Below are positions 58,058-64,000 of a stretch of 64,000 bases of DNA, piece after piece; position 1 is the first letter of the stretch, and each line of letters opens with the position of its first letter. This DNA is from Streptomyces luteogriseus (lineage in GTDB: Bacteria > Actinomycetota > Actinomycetes > Streptomycetales > Streptomycetaceae). A program made the translations under genes and the position numbers. The stretch is from positions 682,001 to 746,000 of the forward strand of contig NZ_JACHMS010000001.1 of NCBI RefSeq assembly GCF_014205055.1. Direction: 5' to 3'. The notes under the pieces are model-generated. The model saw only the letters and a program-made list of their open reading frames with translations, made no database searches and was not told where the DNA came from.

Positions 58058-59509
58058 ATGACGCTCGACCGTTCCGAAGGCCTGGCGGAGACCGCCCGTG
58101 CACTGGCCGCCGGGGAGGTGACGTCGCGGGCGCTGGTGGAGCGGACGCTGGCGCGGATCGAGGCGACGCAGGGCAGCCTCAACGCCTTCCGGATCGTCCG
58201 GGCCGATGCCGCGCTCGCCGAGGCCGACGCCGCGGACCGGGAGCTGGCAGCGGCCTCCGTCCGGGACCTGCCCTCCGAGCGCGCGCACCGGCCGCTGCTC
58301 GGCGTCCCCGTCGCGGTGAAGGACGACATGGACGTGGCCGGTGAGCCGACCGCGTTCGGCTGTTGCGGGGAGTTCCCGCCGGTCGCCGAGGACGGCGAGG
58401 CGGTGCGGCGGCTGCGCGCGGCCGGGGCCGTGATCGTCGGCAAGACCAACACCTGTGAGTTCGGGCAGTGGCCCTTCACCGAAGGGCCCGCCTTCGGCGC
58501 CACCCGCAACCCGTGGAGCACGGAGCACACGCCCGGCGGATCCTCGGGAGGGTCGGCCGCCGCGGTCGCCGCCGGTCTGGTGCCCGCCGCGCTCGGCTCG
58601 GACGGTGCCGGCTCGGTGCGGATCCCGGCCGCGTGGACGCATCTGATCGGCATCAAGCCGCAGCGCGGCCGAGTCTCGACCTGGCCGCGCGGCGAGTCCT
58701 TCCAGGGCATCACCGTCAACGGCACCCTGGCCCGCACGGTCGCCGACGCGGCCCTGCTGCTGGACGCGGCGAGCGGCAACCACGCGCAGGACCCGCATCA
58801 GCCCCCGGCCCTCGACCTGTCCGGGGTCGTCGGCCGTGACCCCGGGCGGCTGCGCATCGCGCTCTCCCTGAAGCCGCCCTTCACGGCGGTGCCCGCCCGG
58901 CTCCTGCCCGAGGTACGGGCGCGGGTCGTCGAACTGGCCGAGCGGCTCGCCGCGTCGGGGCACTTCGTGGAGGAGGCGGACCCGCCGTACGGGCAGATCG
59001 GGCTGACCTTCGTGCCGCGCGCCACGGCCGGGATCGCCGAACGCGTGGGCGAAGCGCCCTTCCCGGCGCTCCTGGACCGGCGCACCCGGGGTGCGGCCCG
59101 GCTGGGACGGCTGCTCGGCGGTGCCCCGCTGCGGGCCGCCCGGCGCGCGGAAGCCGTGCTGCACCGGCGCATCGGCGGGTTCTTCACCTCCTACGACGTC
59201 GTCCTCGCGCCGACGACCGCCGCTCCCCCGCCGCGCATCGGCGCCCTGCTCGACCTCAGCGGCTTCGCCACCGACCGGGCGATGATCGCCGCCTGCCCGT
59301 ACGCCTGGCCGTGGAACGTGCTGGGCTGGCCCGGCGTCAACGTGCCCGCCGGATTCACCCCGGACGGACTGCCGGTCGGCGCGCAGTTGCTGGGCCCGGC
59401 GAACAGCGAGCCGCTTCTCGTGCAGGTGGCCGCGCAGTTGGAGGCGGAGCTGCGCTGGGCCGAGAAGTGGCCGTCGCATCCGGTCACGGCACGTTCCGCC
59501 GCCGCCTGA
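58058..59509 (+). CDS. amidase signature family hydrolase
   Basis: A 483-residue amidase. The Ser-cisSer-Lys triad is present: the lysine in VPVAVKDDMDV, and both serines in TPGGSSGGSAAAVA. The start ATG 58058 has CCGGAGG upstream, and a longer frame exists before it. Family members act on amides, nitrile-derived amides or as GatA-like proteins; the sequence is not GatA-like and has no GatB/C neighbours. It stands alone before the small NfeD-like gene. Confidence 0.9.
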   Translation: MTLDRSEGLAETARALAAGEVTSRALVERTLARIEATQGSLNAFRIVRADAALAEADAADRELAAASVRDLPSERAHRPLLGVPVAVKDDMDVAGEPTAFGCCGEFPPVAEDGEAVRRLRAAGAVIVGKTNTCEFGQWPFTEGPAFGATRNPWSTEHTPGGSSGGSAAAVAAGLVPAALGSDGAGSVRIPAAWTHLIGIKPQRGRVSTWPRGESFQGITVNGTLARTVADAALLLDAASGNHAQDPHQPPALDLSGVVGRDPGRLRIALSLKPPFTAVPARLLPEVRARVVELAERLAASGHFVEEADPPYGQIGLTFVPRATAGIAERVGEAPFPALLDRRTRGAARLGRLLGGAPLRAARRAEAVLHRRIGGFFTSYDVVLAPTTAAPPPRIGALLDLSGFATDRAMIAACPYAWPWNVLGWPGVNVPAGFTPDGLPVGAQLLGPANSEPLLVQVAAQLEAELRWAEKWPSHPVTARSAAA

Positions 59510-59528
59510 GCGCCCGTACGCTGTCCTC

Positions 59529-59747
59529 ATGGCGGACGCGTCGATGGTCGGGCTCATGGGACGGGTCACCGGAACGGTCGGGCCCGGGCTGGTCGGCGAG
59601 GTGATCGTCCGGGTGCGCGGCGGCGCCGAGCACTTCCTCGCCCATCCGGCTTCCGCGGGGGACCGGATCGAGACGGGCACGGTCGTGATGGTGGTCGAAC
59701 ACCTGCCCCCGAGGACCGTCTACGTCACGGCGGCGTACGACAGTTGA
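59529..59747 (+). CDS. small NfeD-like beta-barrel protein
   Basis: A 72-residue protein beginning at ATG 59529. The pattern GLMGRVTGTVGPGLVGEVIV followed by GDRIETGTVVMVVEHLPPRT resembles the C-terminal OB-fold domain of NfeD proteins. The flotillin gene follows 134 bases downstream, and NfeD domains are known partners of flotillins and stomatins. It has no membrane segment of its own. This may be a stand-alone NfeD OB domain. Confidence 0.75.
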   Translation: MADASMVGLMGRVTGTVGPGLVGEVIVRVRGGAEHFLAHPASAGDRIETGTVVMVVEHLPPRTVYVTAAYDS

Positions 59748-59881
59748 GCCCGCTGCGACGCAGGTGAGGGCCGTAGGCGTCAAGGTTCGGCCAAGGATGC
59801 GCCGGTGTCTGTACCCGGGCTCCGACGAGGAGCACACTCCCCTTCGTTCGGTGCCGAGAGGGCACCATGCAAAGGGGGCGA

Positions 59882-61351
59882 ATGCCGATGGTCGTCGGCG
59901 TCGTTGCGGGGGTGGCGGTTGCCGCCGTCCTCGTTCTGATCGGTCTGTTCAAGCTCATGTGGCGGGTCGCCGAACCCAACGAGGCACTGATCATCTCGGG
60001 GTCCAAGCACCGCACGGAGGGCATCGAGGAGGGCATGGGGTTCCGCATCGTCACCGGACGCGGGACGCTCGTGATGCCCGGGGTGCAGGCGGTGCGCAAG
60101 CTCTCGCTCGACCTGAACGAGACGGAACTCCAGGTCGACTGCGTGACCCACCAGGGCATTCCGCTGAAGGTGCGGGGCGTGGTCATCTTCAAGGTGGGCG
60201 ACGACTTCGTGTCGATCGCGAACGCGGCCCGCCGGTTCCTCGACCAGCAGAAGCTGATGTCGGAGCGGGTGCACAACGTCTTCGCCGGTCATCTGCGGTC
60301 CATCGTGGGCGGGTTGACGGTCGAGGAGATGATCCGGGACCGGGAGAAGCTCACCGGCCAGACGCGGGCCGCGTGCGGCACCGAGATGGAGAAGCTGGGC
60401 CTGATCGTGGACTCGCTGCAGATCCACGAGATCGAGGACCCGACCGGGTACATCCAGAACCTGGCCATGCCGCACGCGGCGGCCGTGCAGCGCGACGCAC
60501 GCATCGCGCAGGCGGAGGCGAACCGGCTGGCCACCGAGGCCGAGCAGCAGTCGTTCGCCCGGATGGCGGAGGCGACCCGGGACAGCGAGATCCTCCAGGC
60601 CGGCTATCAGGCCGAGCGCGACAAGGCGGCCGCCGAGGCCCGGCAGGCCGGGCCGCTCGCCGAGGCCGGTGCCCGGCAGGAGGTCGTCGTCCAGGAGACA
60701 CGGGTCGCGGAGCTGGAGGCGCACCGGCGCGAGCAACAGCTCCAGGCGGACGTCCGCAAGCCCGCCGACGCGGCGGCCTACGAGACGCGCACCCTGGCCG
60801 AGGCCGACCGCGACGCGCGGATCTCGTCGGCGCAGGCACAGGCGAAGGAGACGGAGCTGGCCGCTGCCGCCGAGGCGACCCGCGTCAAGGCGGCAGCGGG
60901 GGCCGAGGCCGAGGCGACCAAGGCGCGGGGCGAGGCGGCCGCGCAGGCGACCCGGGCCACCGGTGCGGCCGAGGCGGCGGCGGCGCAGGCCAGGGGTCTG
61001 GCGGAGGCCGAGGCGGCCAAGGCCAAGGGCCTCGCGGAGGCGGAGGCCATCAAGGCCCGCGCCGCCGCCCTGGCCGAGAACCAGGAGGCCGTCGTCGCCC
61101 AGCAACTCGCCGAGAACTGGCCGGAGATCGTGAAGGCCGGCGCGTCCGCGTTCGGCAACGTCGACAACATGGTGCTGCTGAACGGCGCCGACGGCATGGC
61201 GGACATGTTCGCCAAGGCGCTGACCATGGGCGGCACGGGGCTGGGCCTCGCCCGTCAGCTGCTCGCCTCGATGGACCGCGACGGGCAGGCAGCGCAGGGC
61301 GCCTCGTCGCTCAACGGTCAGTCGCGGAAGGTGCCGGTGGACGACAAGTGA
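59882..61351 (+). CDS. flotillin/SPFH-domain membrane protein
   Basis: A 489-residue flotillin. An N-terminal membrane segment (VVGVVAGVAVAAVLVLIGLF) is followed by an SPFH domain (about 40-215; VQAVRKLSLDLNETELQVDC, GIPLKVRGVVIFKVGDD). A long Ala/Glu-rich coiled coil comes next (about 215-400; GLAEAEAAKAKGLAEAEAIK). The C-terminal flotillin region (AENWPEIVKAGASAFG, MVLLNGADGMADMF) is conserved. Flotillins organise membrane microdomains. ATG 59882 has AAAGGGGGC just before it; an upstream ATG at 59867 is also in frame. Confidence 0.92.
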   Translation: MPMVVGVVAGVAVAAVLVLIGLFKLMWRVAEPNEALIISGSKHRTEGIEEGMGFRIVTGRGTLVMPGVQAVRKLSLDLNETELQVDCVTHQGIPLKVRGVVIFKVGDDFVSIANAARRFLDQQKLMSERVHNVFAGHLRSIVGGLTVEEMIRDREKLTGQTRAACGTEMEKLGLIVDSLQIHEIEDPTGYIQNLAMPHAAAVQRDARIAQAEANRLATEAEQQSFARMAEATRDSEILQAGYQAERDKAAAEARQAGPLAEAGARQEVVVQETRVAELEAHRREQQLQADVRKPADAAAYETRTLAEADRDARISSAQAQAKETELAAAAEATRVKAAAGAEAEATKARGEAAAQATRATGAAEAAAAQARGLAEAEAAKAKGLAEAEAIKARAAALAENQEAVVAQQLAENWPEIVKAGASAFGNVDNMVLLNGADGMADMFAKALTMGGTGLGLARQLLASMDRDGQAAQGASSLNGQSRKVPVDDK

Positions 61352-61394
61352 CCCGCCGGGTGTGACTCACGGGGGCAGCCTCTAAGGTGCCCCC

Positions 61395-61841
61395 GTGAGC
61401 ACGTTTGCCGAAGAGAACGTCCCCGGCCGTCACGGCCCCTCCGCCACCGTCCAGGCCGACCCGCGCGAGGTGGGCCGGGTGCGGACGGAGTACTCCCCCG
61501 CGCACGACGGAGACCCGGACCCCGGAGAGATCGTCTGGACGTGGGTGCCCTACGAGGAGAACGACGGCCGGGGCAAGGACCGCCCGGTGCTGGTGGTCGC
61601 CCGCGAGGCCGGCGGCACCTTCCTGGCCGTGCCGTTGTCCAGCAAGCGGCATGACGGCGACCTGGAGTGGGTGCCGATCGGCAGCGGGCCGTGGGACCGC
61701 ACGGGCCGCGACTCGTGGGTCGATGCGGACCGGGTGCTGCGCCTGCACGAGGACGGCATGCGCCGGGAGGCCTGCGCCTTGGACCGCATGCGGTTCAACC
61801 TGGTCAGGCGTCGGCTGCAGGAGCGCTACGGCTGGAGCTGA
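61395..61841 (+). CDS. PemK/MazF-like protein
   Basis: A 148-residue protein beginning at GTG 61395. The core GEIVWTWVPYEENDGRGKDR, then PVLVVARE and FLAVPLSSK, fits the PemK/MazF (RNase toxin) fold. Members of this Streptomyces subgroup usually have no recognisable antitoxin gene next to them, and none is seen here. It converges with the PARG-like gene with a 38-base overlap of coding ends. Toxin activity is not assured. Confidence 0.82.
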   Translation: MSTFAEENVPGRHGPSATVQADPREVGRVRTEYSPAHDGDPDPGEIVWTWVPYEENDGRGKDRPVLVVAREAGGTFLAVPLSSKRHDGDLEWVPIGSGPWDRTGRDSWVDADRVLRLHEDGMRREACALDRMRFNLVRRRLQERYGWS

Positions 61842-62694
61842 ACGTCTTCTCGAAGGCGCCCAGCACCGCACGGTCCCGTGTCCGGTCCAGGATCCCGAAC
61901 ACCACATGCTCGAAGGCCTGTGCGAACCGGCCGCCGGGGGCCAGCAACGCCCGGAACGCCTCCGCCACCTGCGCGGGGTCGTTGCGGAACACCCCGCAGC
62001 CCCAGGCGCCCAGGACGAGCCGGCGGTAGCCGTTTGCCGCGGCGGTCTCCAGGACGCGTTCGGCGCGGGCCGCAAGGGCACGCGGCAGTTCGGCGGCCCG
62101 TTCGGGCGCCGTGCGGTGCACGACGCCCGCGTTGGGCGCGGGAGAGGTCAGGAAGCCGGCGGTGTACGGCTCGGGCAGCAGACCACCCCGGTCGTCGCGG
62201 AAGACGGGAACGGCCGGTGAGTGGATGACACGGTCCGTGTAGAACGGATCGCGGTGGGCCCGGTGGTGGTCGTAGAAGGCACGGGCCTCGAGGAGGCAGG
62301 TGTACAGCGCGGAGGCCCGGCACAGGGCCTCCTCCTGGGCCTGGGCGCCGTTGAGATAACCGCCGCCGGGATTGCGGGCCGATGCGAAATTCAGCACGGC
62401 CACCTGCCCGCCGAGTCCCACAGGGGCCGCTGAGCGGCGAGGCACAACATGGCCGTGCAGCCGGCGGGCGGCCTCCAGGCTGCTCTCGCCCGTGACCTCG
62501 AACAGCGGCGCCCGCACCCCTGTCACCCGATCGGCGGGCACCGGCACCGGTTCCGGCCCGTACAGGCGCGTGCCCTCGCGCGCCGCCCGCAGCTCCGCCG
62601 CGATCGAGACCTCGCGCCCGTCCGGCGCGCGGTAGACCCCCGCGGCGACGATCTGCTCGGTCTGCTGAGCGATACCGCGCAGGCGCGCGCTCAC
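61804..62694 (-). CDS. bacterial PARG-like protein (TIGR02452 family)
   Basis: A 296-residue protein of the microbial poly(ADP-ribose) glycohydrolase-like family. The catalytic loop GGGYLNGAQAQEE, with consecutive glutamates after a triple-Gly turn, is characteristic; VLNFASARNPGG lies just before it. Other family motifs are VLGAWGCGVFRNDP and VVFGILD. It should cleave or bind ADP-ribose groups. GTG 62694 is the start (VSARLRG). It overlaps the PemK-like gene by 38 bases at the 3' ends. Confidence 0.88.
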   Translation of the reverse strand: MSARLRGIAQQTEQIVAAGVYRAPDGREVSIAAELRAAREGTRLYGPEPVPVPADRVTGVRAPLFEVTGESSLEAARRLHGHVVPRRSAAPVGLGGQVAVLNFASARNPGGGYLNGAQAQEEALCRASALYTCLLEARAFYDHHRAHRDPFYTDRVIHSPAVPVFRDDRGGLLPEPYTAGFLTSPAPNAGVVHRTAPERAAELPRALAARAERVLETAAANGYRRLVLGAWGCGVFRNDPAQVAEAFRALLAPGGRFAQAFEHVVFGILDRTRDRAVLGAFEKTFSSSRSAPAADA

Positions 62695-62986
62695 GGCGCG
62701 ACCCCCGTACGCGCCGTGACCGCGCGCCGCGCGGCCGTTCTTGTCGTGCTCACGCAGGCATCGTGAGTGATGCCGGATCACCGGTGCAACAGATTTTTCG
62801 CCCAGGGAGAACGCCGGGGGAAAGTGCCTGGACATGCCGCGGACGGCCGGATGACCGCCCGGGAACGCCCCGCTTCGCCCCCTTGTGCCGAGCGGCATGA
62901 GCGTCTTGGGTGGGACGGGTGATCCCGCCCCGGGCCGCCGAAGAGCCCGGACCGGTGGCATGGTGGAATCTCAGGAGGATCCCGAC

Positions 62987-64000
62987 ATGTCCGATTCGGT
63001 AAGTGGCTGTACCCGGCCACGCACCTCACTGTCCGAAGCCGAGGTCGAGGCTCTCGTCCGCGGTATCTGCTTCAAGACCGGCCCGCCACGCCGCCTCGGC
63101 GTCGAGGTGGAATGGCTCGTCCACGAGCTGCGCGCACCGCAGCTCCCCGTCACACCCGAACGACTCGAAGGGGCCTACGCCGCCCTGCGGTCCGTGCCCC
63201 TGAAGTCGGCGCTCACCGTGGAACCCGGCGGCCAGCTGGAGCTGAGCTCACCCCCCGCCGACTCACTGACGGACGTCATCACCACCGTCTCCGCCGACCT
63301 CGACGCCGTCCGCGCGATTCTGCGCGAAGGCGGCCTCGCCCTTGTCGGCCTCGGCCACGATCCCTGGCACGAACCCCGCCGGTTCCTGCGTCAACCGCGC
63401 TACGACGCCATGGAGGCGTGCCTGGACCGCACGGGCCCCGCCGGCCGCGCCATGATGTGCTCCTCCGCCTCCGTGCAGGTGTGCCTGGACGCCGGCCACG
63501 AGGAGCCCGGACCGCTCGGCCTTGCGCGGCGCTGGTGGCTGGCCCACCATCTGGGCGCGGTCCTGGTGGCCGCGTTCGCCAACTCCCCGCTCGCCGGGCA
63601 CCGGCCGACCGGCTGGCTGTCCACCCGGCAGCTGATGTGGACCCGGATCGGCGCCGGCCGGGCGGGCGGACCTCGGCTGGACTCCGACCCGCGCGGCGCC
63701 TGGACCCGGCATGTGCTGGACTCCCCCGTGATGTGCGTACGGCGGGACGGCGGTCCCTGGGACGTCCCCGAGGGCCTCACCTTCCGGAACTGGATCCGCA
63801 CGGGCGCGCCCCGGCCGCCCACCCGGGAGGATCTCGAATACCACATCACGACGCTGTTCCCGCCGGTCAGGCCGCGCGGCCATCTCGAACTGCGCATGAT
63901 CGACGCGCAGCCAGGCGACAACGGCTGGATCGTGCCGCTCGCCGTGACGGCGGCGCTGTTCGACGACCCGGAGGCCACCGAGACCGCCTACCGGGCCGTG
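62987..64000 (+). CDS. egtA: glutamate-cysteine ligase EgtA, ergothioneine biosynthesis (3' end outside window)
   Basis: The first 338 codons of a glutamate-cysteine ligase of the actinobacterial EgtA type. ATG 62987 has AGGAGGATCC upstream. The sequence MSDSVSGCTRPRTSLSEAE, then GICFKTGPPRRLGVEVEW and LTVEPGGQLELSSPP, and later PPVRPRGHLELRMIDAQPG, matches the family closely. EgtA makes gamma-glutamylcysteine for ergothioneine synthesis. The following egtB, C, D and E genes should lie to the right of the window. The frame is open at the window edge. Confidence 0.92.
   Translation, partial: MSDSVSGCTRPRTSLSEAEVEALVRGICFKTGPPRRLGVEVEWLVHELRAPQLPVTPERLEGAYAALRSVPLKSALTVEPGGQLELSSPPADSLTDVITTVSADLDAVRAILREGGLALVGLGHDPWHEPRRFLRQPRYDAMEACLDRTGPAGRAMMCSSASVQVCLDAGHEEPGPLGLARRWWLAHHLGAVLVAAFANSPLAGHRPTGWLSTRQLMWTRIGAGRAGGPRLDSDPRGAWTRHVLDSPVMCVRRDGGPWDVPEGLTFRNWIRTGAPRPPTREDLEYHITTLFPPVRPRGHLELRMIDAQPGDNGWIVPLAVTAALFDDPEATETAYRAV

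Overview
The window is chromosomal DNA from a high-GC actinomycete, almost certainly Streptomyces. It shows very high GC in third codon positions, frequent GTG starts, GTGA/ATGA stop-start overlaps, Tat-type secretion signals, many LacI/TetR/MarR regulators, SpoIIE-type phosphatases, an SCO2400-family zinc-ribbon protein, a SapA-like secreted protein and an ergothioneine gene. I saw no rRNA, tRNA, CRISPR array or intact transposase.

Layout. (1) 1-8.7 kb: plant-polymer and sugar catabolism, with an incomplete GH51 arabinofuranosidase, a GH74 xyloglucanase and a GH36 alpha-galactosidase, interleaved with gene wreckage: 5'-truncated tryptophan 2,3-dioxygenase, a kynureninase stub, a LacI regulator fused to the tail of a Gfo/Idh/MocA oxidoreductase, and a GH3 stub. 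(2) 8.7-21.2 kb: pirin, two MarR proteins, a TPR protein, a PepSY membrane protein, peptide deformylase, a dead ABC-F gene whose first Walker A is split by a short hairpin element, a disulfide oxidoreductase facing thioredoxin, aldehyde dehydrogenase, LacI, and a TetR/FMN-reductase pair. (3) 21.3-28.2 kb: a PaoABCD-like molybdenum aldehyde oxidase operon with a divergent TetR and a double operator, then LysR. (4) 28.3-35.4 kb: two large SpoIIE-phosphatase sensors (one fused to a complete PutP-type sodium/solute symporter) flanking a decayed Ser/Thr kinase. (5) 35.6-48.5 kb: metabolic, regulatory and transport genes (hydrolases, PucR-like regulator, CoA-transferase, TerC, phosphoribosyltransferase, GlxA/DJ-1 pair, archease, CapA, a sigma-factor pseudogene, PEBP, MFS, VOC). 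(6) 48.6-51.2 kb: three secreted-protein genes, each with the same CCTGACA...TCAGG palindrome at the same distance from a -10-like hexamer. (7) 51.3-54.5 kb: a transmembrane Ser/Thr kinase with an extracellular lytic-transglycosylase-like domain, coupled to an FHA/HTH-like protein and a methyltransferase. (8) 54.6-64 kb: SCO2400-family and SapA-like proteins, an AbfB-containing arabinosidase-like enzyme, amidase, a small NfeD-like protein with flotillin, a PemK/MazF-like protein converging on a bacterial PARG-like protein, and the start of egtA.

Most promising as undescribed systems: the kinase-transglycosylase plus FHA module, the transporter-phosphatase fusion, and the three-promoter palindrome regulon of secreted proteins. 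A recurring oddity is that three different tandem-repeat arrays each begin at the stop codon of a gene. Functions are inferred from recognised family motifs; no database search was run.
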